Shown piece by piece: positions 46,825 through 56,199 of a DNA stretch of 64,000 bases (positions within the stretch are counted from its first letter, which is position 1; each line of letters starts with the position of its first letter). Where the stretch lies: positions 1 through 64,000 of the forward strand of contig DATGEP010000201.1 of NCBI GenBank assembly GCA_035310125.1. Direction: 5' to 3'. A program made the position numbers and the translations under genes. The notes beneath the pieces were generated by a model, which saw only the letters and a list, made by a program, of their open reading frames with translations, searched no databases and was not told where the DNA came from. Origin of the DNA: DATGEP01 sp035310125 (GTDB lineage Bacteria; Chloroflexota; Ktedonobacteria; Ktedonobacterales; JADMIN01).

Positions 46825-47197
46825 GTGCGTACCCCTCCCAGCTTGCGCTGGCAAGCTCCTTCGCGCTGCAACCCCAGGAACCAGCAAAACAGATATGGCG
46901 AAGGCGTGAGATTGCCCCACGCCTCAACCGCGCAACTTCAATGATGATGGCGCCCGTGCCTTCGAACATGGCCGAGCGGAAACGTGTGATGCTCCAACAC
47001 CCCAACAACGCGAAAAGTGGGCAATGACCCACTTCTCGGCAGACGCTCTCGGTTCTGTCTCAGTATACCACCAAATGCGATTGTGTAGCAAGACGGCGAC
47101 AATACATGTTTGACGCTCTTTCATAGCGGCACGTATAATCGGGAAAGTGCCCGGTTCTCTCTCATCTCGCGCTGGGTGATCCGCAAAGGAGCGTGTT
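46825..47197. other. Divergent intergenic region between nusA and an acyl-CoA dehydrogenase
   Basis: 373 bp without a recognisable gene, expected to carry the nusA promoter on the minus strand. A small dyad, AAGTGGG-CAATGA-CCCACTT (47015-47034), is the only structure I can name. I checked the TTCGAA stretch near 46950 for a tRNA and found no cloverleaf. Confidence 0.5.
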
Positions 47198-48337
47198 ATG
47201 GCAGTGCATACGACGTCCGACGAACAGATGTTGATAGATATGGTTCGCGACCTCGCGCGCGACAAAGTAGCGCCGCGTGCCGCCGCGATAGACGCGACCG
47301 GCGAGTTTCCCTGGGATATGAAAGAGCTGCTCGCCAAACAAGACATCCTGGCGATGCCTTTCCCTGAGGAGTACGGCGGCCTCGGCTCCTCCGAGCTGAC
47401 CATCCTGCGCACCATCGAGGAGCTGTCCAAAGCCTGCGCTACAACCGCCCTGCTTCTTTGTGTACAGCAATTGGGCGCGCTGCCCATCCTGCTTGCCGGT
47501 ACCGAGGAGCAGAAACAGCGATGGATACCGCGACTCGCAACAGGTGAATGGCTCTCGGCATATGGGCTGACTGAGCCGGGATCCGGTTCTGATGCGGGCG
47601 CGATGCGCACGCGGGCCGAGCGCCGGGGCGATACCTACGTGCTGAACGGTCTCAAACACTTCATCACCAACGCCGGCATCGCGCATGTCAATACCATCTT
47701 CGCCTCAACGGACCCCAGCAAGGGCACCCGAGGCATCAGCGCGTTCGTCGTTGAGGACGGCACGCCTGGCTTCCACCTGGGCAAGGTGGAAAACAAGATG
47801 GGCATTCGCGGCTCGCAAACGGGTGAGCTGGTCTTCGAGGATTGTGTGATCCCCGCAGCAAATCTCTTGGGCCAAGAAGGCGAAGGATTCAAAATCGGGC
47901 TGGCAACCTTGGATCGCACGCGCCCTGGCATCGCGGCGCAGGCTTTGGGCATCGCCCAGGGCGCGCTGGATTTCGCCGCCAATTACGCGAAAGAACGTGT
48001 CCAGTTTGGCAAGCCGATTTTCGAGAATCAGGCAATTCAGTTCATGCTGGCGGATATGGATATCAAAGTGGAAGCGGCGCGGCAGCTTATCTACCACGTC
48101 GGCGAGCTGATGGACGCTGGGACACCACGCTTTACTCGCGAGTCCGCCATCGCGAAGACCTACGCTTCTGACATCGCCATCGAGGTGACAAACGACGCTA
48201 TTCAGGTGCTCGGCGGCTATGGGTATATGAAAGAGTTCCCGGTCGAGCGGATGATGCGCGACGCAAAGATTTGCCAGATCTACGAGGGCACCAACCAGAT
48301 CCAGCGCATGGTGATCGCCCGCGCGCTCGCCGGCTAG
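47198..48337 (+). CDS. Acyl-CoA dehydrogenase, short/medium-chain type
   Basis: A 379-residue acyl-CoA dehydrogenase oxidising acyl-CoA at the alpha-beta bond with electron transfer to ETF. It has FPEEYGGLGSSELTILRTIE, YGLTEPGSGSDAGAMRT, NGLKHFITNAGIAHVNTIFA, NKMGIRGSQTGELVFEDC, DRTRPGIAAQALGIAQGALD and the C-terminal QVLGGYGYMKEFPVERMMRD followed by YEGTNQIQRMVIAR, where Glu in Y-E-G-T is the catalytic base of butyryl-type enzymes. AAGGAG lies 6 nt before ATG 47198. It is monocistronic here; no ETF genes are in the window. Confidence 0.93.
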   Translation: MAVHTTSDEQMLIDMVRDLARDKVAPRAAAIDATGEFPWDMKELLAKQDILAMPFPEEYGGLGSSELTILRTIEELSKACATTALLLCVQQLGALPILLAGTEEQKQRWIPRLATGEWLSAYGLTEPGSGSDAGAMRTRAERRGDTYVLNGLKHFITNAGIAHVNTIFASTDPSKGTRGISAFVVEDGTPGFHLGKVENKMGIRGSQTGELVFEDCVIPAANLLGQEGEGFKIGLATLDRTRPGIAAQALGIAQGALDFAANYAKERVQFGKPIFENQAIQFMLADMDIKVEAARQLIYHVGELMDAGTPRFTRESAIAKTYASDIAIEVTNDAIQVLGGYGYMKEFPVERMMRDAKICQIYEGTNQIQRMVIARALAG

Positions 48338-48540
48338 CATTCGCAACATCTACTCTTCCGTTGCGCGCGCCGGGCATCCGCCGGCGCGCCAGCTTTTAGA
48401 TTCCCGCGTCCGCCCCTGTCCGTTCGTGCCCGTCGCCGACCGTCGCCGCGCCGGCTCCGATGTGATACGCTCGCCCCGACGCCGGACAGCGTTCCCTGTC
48501 ACATCAAGAATCACACCTGCTGTGCGAAATTGCGAAATTG

Positions 48541-48558
48541 CGGCAGAATCGGCAACCG
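48541..48558 (+). repeat. 18-bp exact repeat, copy 1
   Basis: CGGCAGAATCGGCAACCG occurs here and again at 60784-60801. Both copies lie in non-coding sequence on the same strand, here 79 bp before the aldolase-like gene. Confidence 0.5.
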
Positions 48559-48636
48559 CCATCTCACCACCGCTGCCATCCTTGCGATGTACAATTCGGA
48601 ATGAGAGCGGAGGCGAACACGAGAGGAGAAGCGGAT

Positions 48637-49308
48637 ATGGCGCTTTATGTAGATTCCGCGGACGTGGCCGAGATTGCCCAGCTTTGCGCCGCATATCCCG
48701 TGGCGGGCGTGACGACTAATCCCTCGATCCTGCTGGCGGCCATCGAGCGCGGCCAGCGCCTGCGCGACCTGGAGCTCGTGCGTGAGCTACTGACTGTCTG
48801 TGATGGTCTGGTCTTCATGCAGCCCACGGCGGAGACAGCCGAGGCGCTCATCGCGGCGGGCATGCGCTATGTAGATCAAGACAGCGCGCGGGTGGTGCTG
48901 AAACTCCCCATGACAGCGATGGGCACCCGCGCGGCGCTCACGTTGAAGCGGCAGGGCGTCCGGTTCGCCTTTACGGCGGTAGCGTCGCTGGCCCAGGCAT
49001 ACACCGGCTCCCTGGTAGGCGCGGATTGGGTCATTCCATACTTCTGCCGGATGCGCCGGGCCGGTATAGATGCTGCTGACCGCGTAGCGGGCATGGCGCG
49101 CCTGCTCACAAACCAAACGAAGGTATGCCATATCCTGGCCGCGAGCCTGAAGTCTCCGGCGGACGTCGTAGAGGCGACGCTTGCCGGCGCACATGATGCG
49201 ACGCTGCCTCCCGAGGTGCTGCGGGCGATGGCTGAGGATCCACTCACACAGGCGGCGGTGACGCAATTCGCGGCAGACTGGCGGCGAGCCGGCGAGTTAC
49301 TAGGATAG
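48637..49308 (+). CDS. Transaldolase-like fructose-6-phosphate aldolase family protein
   Basis: A 223-residue protein of the small transaldolase (FSA/TalC) family. It has MALYVDSADVAEIAQLC, GVTTNPSILLAAI, VVLKLPMTAMGTRAALTLKR with the Schiff-base Lys, and FTAVASLAQAYTGSLVGADW. The size and lack of the extra helices fit FSA-type enzymes, which cleave fructose 6-phosphate to dihydroxyacetone and glyceraldehyde 3-phosphate, or act as small transaldolases. It is separate from the transaldolase domain fused to PGI at 19077-21986. AGGAG lies 8 nt before ATG 48637. Confidence 0.85.
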   Translation: MALYVDSADVAEIAQLCAAYPVAGVTTNPSILLAAIERGQRLRDLELVRELLTVCDGLVFMQPTAETAEALIAAGMRYVDQDSARVVLKLPMTAMGTRAALTLKRQGVRFAFTAVASLAQAYTGSLVGADWVIPYFCRMRRAGIDAADRVAGMARLLTNQTKVCHILAASLKSPADVVEATLAGAHDATLPPEVLRAMAEDPLTQAAVTQFAADWRRAGELLG

Positions 49309-49316
49309 ACCGCCGC

Positions 49317-50663
49317 TTAATAGAAGCGGAACGTATCGAGCAGCGGCCCAAAGTCGGTAGAATTGATCTGACCGAAGGACGGCTGTGGCGCCGTGAGCAC
49401 AATAAAATAGGCGGTGGCGCCCTGGATCACCGCGAGTATACGCATCTGTACGATCGCCGCCTTGCCGTTGACAATACCGGAGAACGTATAGTCACTCTCC
49501 GTCCACTTCGCGCGGTTGTATGTTGGTGCCGCGCCCTGCGTGATCGCTTTAAGGGGCGCATTGGCGGCGGTGTCGGACGCGAGCTCATCCCGGTATGATT
49601 GAAGGAGATTCGCCGTACCGATGGTCGTATAGAGAGTAGCGGTTATCCCATGCTCATCCGTGAAGCTATCTTTATGGGCGGCTGTGCCATCGGAGAGCAT
49701 CTGATCCGCCCCAGAATGCTTCCATCCGGAAGGATACGCGAGACTGTACAGCGCCGTCGCATAGCCGGTGAAGCCATTCGGAACAGGCGCCGTTGGCACA
49801 GGCGTTCCACTGACTTGCGAAACCGACGTTGATTGAGCTTGTAAGCTTGCCAGGTGCGACAGGCCAATGCTGATCGGAATAGCGAGGATGACCAGTATCA
49901 AGCCGAAGAGCAAAATGTTCATCACACCGCGCGATATGTTGGCCGCGACTCGCCGGGCCTGGACGCTGCGTTGCACGGGCGCTCCATCCTGACCATAGTG
50001 CGGCATGCTCATCCACTCAGGCTCTTGCTCGACCAGATCTACCATTGGCGACCGCCCACGCCAGCCGGAGGATGAGCCAGACAGTGGGCCGGAGGGTGGG
50101 CCACTCTGTGGGAGTACGTTCCAATCGCGGTTCGCTGCTCGGTTCAGCGCCCACGGATCGCCTGCTGGTGGCGTCTCCGTAGCGGCGCCTCTGTTTTCGA
50201 GAGGACCATAAGTATCGTCCCAGGGATCGGGTGTAGTGGGCTGCCGTTGGTCACCCGGCTGATAGTTCGGTGGCTGCGATGCCCAGTCAGGCGGCTGTTG
50301 CTGGGGGGGCAAGGGTTGTCTGGGAGGACGGGGTGGCATCGGCGTGTTGGGAGGCATGCGCACGGGCTTTGGCGGCGCGGCGGCGGCGGGCCCTGCACGC
50401 CGTGTATCGCGCCAGGCGAGGAAGGTCTGCCCTCGACTGCGCGAGGGCTTCTGCGCGGGCTGCTGGCCAGTGAATGGAGTGTCTGACTTGAAGAGATCAC
50501 CGAGCGTGCCGGATCGTTTCTCCTTGGCCGGCCTCTTCCCAAATGTGATGTGTCGCTTAGTAGGGCCACGCGGCGGCGCGACGCTTGTCGCGGGCACCGA
50601 CGCGCCGCACCGGTCGCAAAAATCACCTGAGGTGACGTACGCCCCACAATTCGGGCACCACAT
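49317..50663 (-). CDS. Zinc-ribbon, Pro-rich single-pass membrane protein with extracellular domain
   Basis: A 448-residue protein of unknown function. It has an N-terminal zinc ribbon (MWCPNCGAYVTSGDFCDRCG), about 200 residues of Pro/Gln/Ser-rich linker, one transmembrane helix at about 252-275 (VMNILLFGLILVILAIPISI) and a C-terminal ~150-residue extracytoplasmic domain starting LYSLAYPSGWKHSGADQM. That domain resembles PsbP/LpqN-like or PASTA-less lipoprotein modules by its YPSGW motif, but I cannot name it firmly. GAGGGG lies about 10 nt before ATG 50663. Same plan as the protein at 10630. Confidence 0.75.
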   Translation of the reverse strand: MWCPNCGAYVTSGDFCDRCGASVPATSVAPPRGPTKRHITFGKRPAKEKRSGTLGDLFKSDTPFTGQQPAQKPSRSRGQTFLAWRDTRRAGPAAAAPPKPVRMPPNTPMPPRPPRQPLPPQQQPPDWASQPPNYQPGDQRQPTTPDPWDDTYGPLENRGAATETPPAGDPWALNRAANRDWNVLPQSGPPSGPLSGSSSGWRGRSPMVDLVEQEPEWMSMPHYGQDGAPVQRSVQARRVAANISRGVMNILLFGLILVILAIPISIGLSHLASLQAQSTSVSQVSGTPVPTAPVPNGFTGYATALYSLAYPSGWKHSGADQMLSDGTAAHKDSFTDEHGITATLYTTIGTANLLQSYRDELASDTAANAPLKAITQGAAPTYNRAKWTESDYTFSGIVNGKAAIVQMRILAVIQGATAYFIVLTAPQPSFGQINSTDFGPLLDTFRFY

Positions 50664-50861
50664 GCGAATATCCCCTCTCGCCCCTGACCGCCACACGCAT
50701 CGTGCTCGCCGTCCTGCTGTGGGCACCTCATTCTGGCCAGGTTGCCACGATTATAACGGGTGACTCCCCGAATGGCTATACTGATAGTAGGGATGGCACA
50801 GGTGGCGCGTATTCTGCATTCCATGGGAAGCAGAGATACACCGATTGGTGGAGGATAGCTT

Positions 50862-52169
50862 TTGCGGCAGGAACATGAGCCGACCGACGGGCAGGATACG
50901 AGATACCGCGCGGTCCCGCCAGCAGAGAATGTGGCGGCACACGGAGATATCGGAGACATCAGTATGACCGTGGCTGGTGATGCTGCCCAGGATGATGTCA
51001 CAGAAACCGGCGCGGTAGTGGCGCTGACGCGGTTACTCGTCGCGCCCCTGCCGCCTCGGGGCGCATTATCGCAGGCGTTGGCGCTGGGTACGCGCCTGCT
51101 CCCGTGCATGCGGTCGCTCGCGCTCTACACCATATTTGACGGCACCCATGAATCGCTCACACTGGTGGGCAGGGTTGAGCGCCAGCACGATAGCTTGGAC
51201 ATTACGGCGCAAGCTCTCTGGCAACCGCGCACGACACTCGGCCATGGCAATGATCTGGACCAGCGCGTGTTGGATGAGCATACCACCGGCCGGGCACGAG
51301 GGGTTACCGCAGTGCCACTACGGAGTGCTGAAGCGGGGTGGGTTGGGGTACTGGTGGTGGAGGAGCAGAACCAGGCGCATGCTCGCGAGCGTCACCCGAT
51401 GCTTGACGTGCTCGCACACTGCCTGACCGTACTGCTGGAGCGTCATGTGCGGAACGAGACGGCAACGGAAGATGGACGTGCGCGTGACGAGTTCATTTCT
51501 CTGGCGGCGCATGAGCTACGCAATCCGCTTGCCGCTGTGACGGGGTACGCTCAGCTACTCGTCCGGCAGGCGCGGAAACATGTTTTGCCTGACGCTATGC
51601 TGCGTTCGATAGCGGCCATCGAGCAGCAAAGCCTGCGCATGTCGGAGATGATTGGCGAGCTGCTGGATGCCTCACGCATTCGGCGGGGAACGCTTGAAGT
51701 GCAGGCAGCCGACACCGACCTCATACCACTGGCTCGCAAAGTCATCGCGAAGCGCCAGGGAAACGCTCCACGGCACACCATCGCGCTACGAATCGAGACA
51801 CCGTCGCTCGTGGGCTGCTGGGATGGGCTGCGGGTCGAGCAGATTCTGCGCGATCTGCTCGACAACGCGGTCCGTTTTAGTCCAGATGGCGGCCCGATCT
51901 TCGTGCGCCTGGCAACCTCGGAGGGAATGGCGCTGGTGAGTGTGCGAGACGAAGGCATCGGTATCGAGCCTGAAGATCAGCCGCATATCTTTGAGTACCT
52001 CTACCGTGCGCCTAGCGCGGAGGAACGGAATCAATCGGGCTTAGGATTAGGACTCTACATCTGCTGGCACCTGGCCGAGCGCATGGGCGGCCGGCTCGTG
52101 CTGCACGAGACGCGCACCGAGAACACACACGGCAGCGAGCTCCATCTGTTGCTTCCGCTTCCAACGTAA
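50862..52169 (+). CDS. Soluble sensor histidine kinase with GAF-like domain
   Basis: A 435-residue kinase. After an N-terminal ~50 residues comes a GAF-like sensor (RGVTAVPLRSAEAGWVGVLV), then HisKA with the phospho-acceptor in FISLAAHELRNPLAAVTGYA at about 211-230, and HATPase_c with the N box (DLLDNAVRFSPDG), DEGIGIEPEDQPHIFEYLYR (G1, F) and GLGLGLYICWHLAERMGGRL (G2). No transmembrane helix is predicted by eye, so it is probably cytosolic. TTG 50862 has GGAGG 8 nt upstream; ATG 50964 is the next option. No response regulator is adjacent, so it is an orphan kinase. Confidence 0.9.
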   Translation: MRQEHEPTDGQDTRYRAVPPAENVAAHGDIGDISMTVAGDAAQDDVTETGAVVALTRLLVAPLPPRGALSQALALGTRLLPCMRSLALYTIFDGTHESLTLVGRVERQHDSLDITAQALWQPRTTLGHGNDLDQRVLDEHTTGRARGVTAVPLRSAEAGWVGVLVVEEQNQAHARERHPMLDVLAHCLTVLLERHVRNETATEDGRARDEFISLAAHELRNPLAAVTGYAQLLVRQARKHVLPDAMLRSIAAIEQQSLRMSEMIGELLDASRIRRGTLEVQAADTDLIPLARKVIAKRQGNAPRHTIALRIETPSLVGCWDGLRVEQILRDLLDNAVRFSPDGGPIFVRLATSEGMALVSVRDEGIGIEPEDQPHIFEYLYRAPSAEERNQSGLGLGLYICWHLAERMGGRLVLHETRTENTHGSELHLLLPLPT

Positions 52170-52318
52170 GGGGAGGTGGATGAGCGAGGAAGCACGAGAC
52201 TAACGGTATTTCATGTTGCCCCGCGATCTTTCTCGCGGCGGAAACTGGGAATGTTGTCCCCGCCGTCTCGCACGCTTGCGGGAATGTGAGACAATGCGCG
52301 TGACGCTCGCCGCTGGAG

Positions 52319-53137
52319 ATGGCTCGTGACACCACCGCACGTCTTGGAGCACGCGACACCTACATGCGCATTCTCACCAACCTGTCCCGCCTGGTTCTGC
52401 ATTTTTACCTCGCGCACCAGTTTTCGACACTGTTTGTCCTGGTGCTGATCGAGGAAGCGGGCATTCCAATTCCTATCCCCGGCGATACTCTGGTGATGCT
52501 GGCGGGCGCTCGCCACCACAAGACGCTGGGGTACGACGTAGGGATACTGTTGCTCTCCAGCCTCGCCGTCTTCATTGGCTCGTCCGTTCTGTACTTTGTG
52601 ATGCGACGCAATGGACGGCCGCTGCTGGCGAAGTACGGCAAGTACATCCACCTCAACGAGCGGCGGCTGGATATACTGGAGCGCTGGTTCGTCAAACGAG
52701 GGCGCCTCGCCATCGTCCTGGGGCGCCTTATCCCGGGCCTGCGCATCCCTACCACAATTATGGCGGGGCTTGCGGATGTGCCGTACTCGGTGTATGCGCC
52801 GACAGCGGCGCTCGCGGCAGTGATCTGGTCGCTCTTCTACTTCTGGCTTGGCGTCGCGCTCCAGCACGGCTGGCAGTTGATCTCGGCGTATGCCGCGGGG
52901 CTGTTGGATGGCCTGACAGGCTCCATCGTGTGGGCGTGGCTCTTCATACTGCTCTTCGTCAGCGGCGGCACCCTGCATGTAGGACGGCGGATCTGGCGCG
53001 TGCGGGCGCGCCGGCGCACGACGGCAATTCATAGCGGCGCGATGACCGGACCGCTGCCAGTGGTGCCACCGCTGACGATCGAGGGGAAAAACCGCCCGCA
53101 TCAGTCTGCCGCGGACGCGGGTACTACCTCAGTATAA
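52319..53137 (+). CDS. DedA family membrane protein
   Basis: A 272-residue DedA/SNARE-associated protein; members act in undecaprenyl-phosphate or lipid flipping. It has EEAGIPIPIPGDTLVMLAGA (the DedA E-x-x-G-P-x-P motif region), VLGRLIPGLRIPTTIMAGLA (the G-R-x-x-P-x-x-R motif) and several hydrophobic helices near residues 95-115, 160-190 and 205-225. The C-terminal ~45 residues are basic and then Pro-rich. The start at ATG 52319 is tentative because no strong ribosome site is seen. It is downstream of the kinase on the same strand. Confidence 0.86.
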   Translation: MARDTTARLGARDTYMRILTNLSRLVLHFYLAHQFSTLFVLVLIEEAGIPIPIPGDTLVMLAGARHHKTLGYDVGILLLSSLAVFIGSSVLYFVMRRNGRPLLAKYGKYIHLNERRLDILERWFVKRGRLAIVLGRLIPGLRIPTTIMAGLADVPYSVYAPTAALAAVIWSLFYFWLGVALQHGWQLISAYAAGLLDGLTGSIVWAWLFILLFVSGGTLHVGRRIWRVRARRRTTAIHSGAMTGPLPVVPPLTIEGKNRPHQSAADAGTTSV

Positions 53138-53268
53138 TGTGGACTCCAGATACTCCATGGCCTGGTTGATATCCTGGCGTGCTGTCTGCGGAGGAGGTGC
53201 GCGGAGGTGAAGGCCATGCTCCATCTATCCAAATGCCCTAGCGGTTCGCAGCCGCGCCTACATTCCGC

Positions 53269-53628
53269 TCAACCCGGAGGCCAGCCAAGCCGGCGCCCGC
53301 CGAGGAGGTGCAGGTGCATATGGAACACGGTTTGCCCGGCATCGCGTCCGACATTCCACACGAGCCGGTAGCCGCTCTCCGCCACGCCTTGCTCGCGGGC
53401 GACGGCATTCGCGGCGGAAACAATCGCCACGAGCAGCGCGCCGTCTCGCGCCTCTGGCACGTTGATGCCGGCGATGTGTGCGCGCGGAACGACCAGGGCA
53501 TGCAGCGGCGCCTGAGGATTCACGTCGCGGAAGGCGATCACCTTCTCGTCCCTGTATATCTGTGTGCTGGGAATCTCGCCCGCGACAATGCGACAGAACA
53601 AGCAGGTTGGGTCATACGAAACACTCAT
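53269..53628 (-). CDS. HIT family protein (HINT-like)
   Basis: A 119-residue histidine-triad nucleotide hydrolase/transferase. CLFCRIVAGEIPSTQIYRDE is the N-terminal block with a C-x2-C, and the triad is HMHLHLLGGR near residue 101-110. Characterised HINT enzymes hydrolyse adenosine phosphoramidates; the substrate here is not shown. GAGGG lies 5 nt before ATG 53628. It stands alone on the minus strand between the DedA gene and the small membrane protein. Confidence 0.92.
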   Translation of the reverse strand: MSVSYDPTCLFCRIVAGEIPSTQIYRDEKVIAFRDVNPQAPLHALVVPRAHIAGINVPEARDGALLVAIVSAANAVAREQGVAESGYRLVWNVGRDAGQTVFHMHLHLLGGRRLGWPPG

Positions 53629-53692
53629 CGGCGCCCTCAGCCCTCATCTATCCCGTGTATCCGCTGTATTCCCTGCATCATCCATGATCCTC

Positions 53693-54205
53693 TCACAGCC
53701 GCACCATCCGGAGAAATTCGGGCGGGGTTGCCTGGAAGCGTTCACGCAGATAAGCCCTTCCGTGGGGCGTGAAGAAGATGCGCGCGCCGGTCGCTAGACT
53801 CCGCTGTACGCCTGTCAACACACGCGCCTCACCCCAGAGGGGATGCCGCCGCTCACGGATGACACCTACGATGCGTGTGATGGTGAGCACGATGACGGGT
53901 ATGGCGATAATCACCAATTGTGTGCGCGGCGCCTGACTCAACCCCGTGATAGGCGGTGGATGGAGCGCGAAAAGGCTGGCATACGAGATAGCGGCCAGCG
54001 TCAGCGCGGCGACTACGAGTTGCGCCAGCACCCGGCGCGCGGGCGGCTCGCGCAGCGATACCACGGTGACGCCAAACGGGCCGACGCTCCAACACACGAG
54101 CGCGGGGTCTCGGGGGAGCGCCACTGCCCAATACGCGATGTGGTAGACAGCAATCCAGAGCAGAACGATAGCCGCGAAATAGACGAGATGAATTTGCATG
54201 AACAC
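53693..54205 (-). CDS. Small membrane protein of unknown function
   Basis: A 170-residue protein with three hydrophobic segments: about 6-30 (YFAAIVLLWIAVYHIAYWAV), about 62-82 and about 95-115 (LVIIAIPVIVLTITRIVGVI). The C-terminal 55 residues are basic and soluble (TPHGRAYLRERFQATPPEFL). No motif is recognised. The start is GTG at 54205 with GGAGG 5 nt upstream; ATG 54199 also fits the frame. Confidence 0.6.
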   Translation of the reverse strand: MFMQIHLVYFAAIVLLWIAVYHIAYWAVALPRDPALVCWSVGPFGVTVVSLREPPARRVLAQLVVAALTLAAISYASLFALHPPPITGLSQAPRTQLVIIAIPVIVLTITRIVGVIRERRHPLWGEARVLTGVQRSLATGARIFFTPHGRAYLRERFQATPPEFLRMVRL

Positions 54206-54577
54206 GGCTACCTCCTCACGAGGTTCTTAGCTGACGTCGCGGCGCCTCATATTTATTATACGCGCGAACAATGCCAGAAGTGCGGCTCTTTTCTGAGGTT
54301 TGGCTGCGAGTGTCCGTCTCAGCGCATTCTCCGCCAGCGCTGCATCGTTGCGCTAAAGTGTACCGGGTCGGTAACAGGTGGGTCAAGACGGCACGATTGG
54401 ACCAGCGGCTCCATCCGTTTGACCAGCGAGTCTCTGCCCATCAGCTCCGCATCCCGTATGGTCGCTGACTATGCCGCAGAGCCGTTGACGGTGCCGGTAT
54501 CCTGGTGGTATCGTTTGTACATGCTTCACAAAATATATCAACATAGTTAAGTATTGCTGTACGGAAGCGGGGTTCCC
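54206..54577. other. Intergenic region upstream of the rhodanese-ThiF gene
   Basis: 372 bp with AT-rich patches near 54250 and 54525-54545 that may hold promoters for the divergent genes. A short frame around 54270 reads CQKCGSFLRFGCEC, reminiscent of a zinc knuckle, but the surroundings are not coding-like and no start is present. Confidence 0.45.
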
Positions 54578-55747
54578 ATGGGTGAGGTGTCACAGCAGAT
54601 GCTGCGCCGCGCGCGCGGCGAAGTGACTGAGTGGAGCGCGAGCGAAGTCGAGCGCCGCATCAAAGCGGGTGAACACTTTCCAATTGTGGACGTGCGCGAG
54701 AAGCTCGAATGGAACGATGGGTACATCCCCGGCGCTGTCCATGTCCCGCGCGGCTACCTTGAGCTTCAGATCGAAGAAGCGCTGCCTGACAAGGACCAGC
54801 CCGTCGTATTGTATTGCGCTGGTGGCGTGCGGTCGCTGCTCGCAGCGGAGACCCTGCGCCAGATGGGCTACAAAGAACCAATCTCGATGTCGGGCGGCTA
54901 CACCAGTTGGCGGAACGCTGGCCTGCCGACGGCGACGCCGCGTGTGCTGAGCGACACGCAGCGCAGGCGTTACAGCCGGCATCTGCTCGTTCCCGAAGTG
55001 GGCGAGGCGGGCCAGCTCAAGTTGGCCGACGCGAAAGTGCTGCTGCTCGGCGCGGGCGGCCTGGGCGCTCCGGCTGCGCTCTATCTGGCGGCGGCGGGCG
55101 TCGGCACGCTCGGTCTGGTAGATATGGACGTGGTGGAGGAGAGCAACCTTCAACGGCAGATCATCCATTCCACCGCGCGGCTCGGCAAGCTCAAGACGGA
55201 GTCGGCCCGCGAGGCGATCCAGGGGTTGAATCCCGACGTAAAGGTCGTCGCGCACAATGAGTGGCTGGATAAATCCAACGTCGCCCGCATCATTGCCGAT
55301 TACGATGTGATCGTGGATGGCACGGACAACTTCCCGACGCGCTACCTGCTCAACGACGCCGCTGTGATCGCCAACAAGCCTGTCGTCCACGGCAGCGTCT
55401 TCCGCTTCGAGGGGCAGGTGACGGTCTTCAAGCCATATGACGGACCGTGCTATCGTTGCCTCTTCCGCGAGCCGCCACCGCCGGAGCTGGCGCCAAGCTG
55501 CGCTGAGGCTGGCGTGCTGGGCGTGCTGCCCGGCACTATCGGCATGCTCCAGGCAACCGAGGCCATCAAGCTGATTCTAGGCATCGGGGAGCCGCTGGTG
55601 GGCCGCCTGCTGATGTATGACGCACTGAGTGAGTCCTTCGACGAGCTGAAGCTGCGCCGCGATCCGAGCTGCCCCGCCTGCGGTGAGGATGCCCACCCCG
55701 AAGATCTCCCGACCTACGAGGAGATTTGCGGCCTTCCAAAGCGGTAA
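54578..55747 (+). CDS. N-terminal rhodanese + ThiF/MoeB E1-like adenylyltransferase
   Basis: A 389-residue fusion. Residues about 10-110 are a rhodanese with the active loop VVLYCAGGVRSLLAA. Residues about 120-389 are a ThiF/MoeB/HesA enzyme: RYSRHLLVPEVGEAGQLKLA, ATP loop VLLLGAGGLGAPAALYLAAA, SNLQRQIIHSTARLGKLKTE, and DGTDNFPTRYLLND. Its zinc site has CYRC and CPAC, with the E1 Cys region in SCAEAGVLGVLPG. It should adenylate the C-terminal Gly of the CysO-like carrier encoded 160 bp downstream and thiocarboxylate it. Mycobacterial MoeZ has the rhodanese at the C-terminus; here it is at the N-terminus. Start ATG 54578 has a G-rich site upstream. Confidence 0.92.
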   Translation: MGEVSQQMLRRARGEVTEWSASEVERRIKAGEHFPIVDVREKLEWNDGYIPGAVHVPRGYLELQIEEALPDKDQPVVLYCAGGVRSLLAAETLRQMGYKEPISMSGGYTSWRNAGLPTATPRVLSDTQRRRYSRHLLVPEVGEAGQLKLADAKVLLLGAGGLGAPAALYLAAAGVGTLGLVDMDVVEESNLQRQIIHSTARLGKLKTESAREAIQGLNPDVKVVAHNEWLDKSNVARIIADYDVIVDGTDNFPTRYLLNDAAVIANKPVVHGSVFRFEGQVTVFKPYDGPCYRCLFREPPPPELAPSCAEAGVLGVLPGTIGMLQATEAIKLILGIGEPLVGRLLMYDALSESFDELKLRRDPSCPACGEDAHPEDLPTYEEICGLPKR

Positions 55748-55907
55748 GACGTGTCGCGCGGATCTTTTCGTCACGTCGCACGCGGACGGCGCCCGCCGCC
55801 GCAGAGGCGTGAGCTACCGTTCGCGTGGTCTGCCTGCGAAGGCAGAGAGCGGGATAATGCCGAGAGCGCATGCACACATTGAGCGATATTGAGGAGTCAC
55901 AGAAGCT

Positions 55908-56186
55908 ATGAGCACCGTTCGTATTCCGCCCGTCCTGCGGGCCTCAGTTGGCGGCGCGAAGCAGGTGGAGGCCGGCGGCGATACCCTCGGCGCCGTGCTG
56001 AGCGATCTCTTTGCCCATTACCCAACCGTCCGCGAGCAGATTCTGAGTCCTGAAGGGGACCTGAGTCGCTTCGTTAACGTCTTCGTCAACGATCAGGATG
56101 TGCGCTTCCTCAATGGACTCGAGACACCCGTGGGCGGCAATGACACGATTATGCTCTTGCCCGCGATGGCCGGGGGCGCACGATAA
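55908..56186 (+). CDS. cysO: CysO/MoaD-like sulfur carrier protein with Ala-Arg tail after Gly-Gly
   Basis: A 92-residue ubiquitin-fold sulfur carrier. It has the MoaD/CysO pattern with FVNVFVNDQDVRFLNGLETP and ends ..LLPAMAGG-AR. Carriers are adenylated at a terminal Gly-Gly, so the two extra residues (Ala-Arg) would have to be removed. The JAMM protease gene at 57132 is placed to do this, as QbsD does for QbsE in the quinolobactin pathway. In the cysteine pathway the activated thiocarboxylate gives its sulfur to the CysM-made O-phosphoserine adduct. The identification is by family and context. Confidence 0.88.
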   Translation: MSTVRIPPVLRASVGGAKQVEAGGDTLGAVLSDLFAHYPTVREQILSPEGDLSRFVNVFVNDQDVRFLNGLETPVGGNDTIMLLPAMAGGAR

Positions 56187-56199
56187 CGACGAGGCTGAT

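Noticed and set aside
46920..46990. Possible tRNA T-loop (GTTCGAA) on the minus strand upstream of nusA
   Set aside because: No acceptor stem, D-arm or anticodon arm could be folded around it.
52211..53101. 296-residue minus-strand open frame
   Set aside because: Antisense shadow of the DedA gene with low-complexity basic composition.
54250..54560. Zinc-knuckle-like frame (CQKCGSFLRFGCEC) before the rhodanese-ThiF gene
   Set aside because: No start codon or ribosome site, and the frame is continuous with antisense sequence of the membrane-protein gene.
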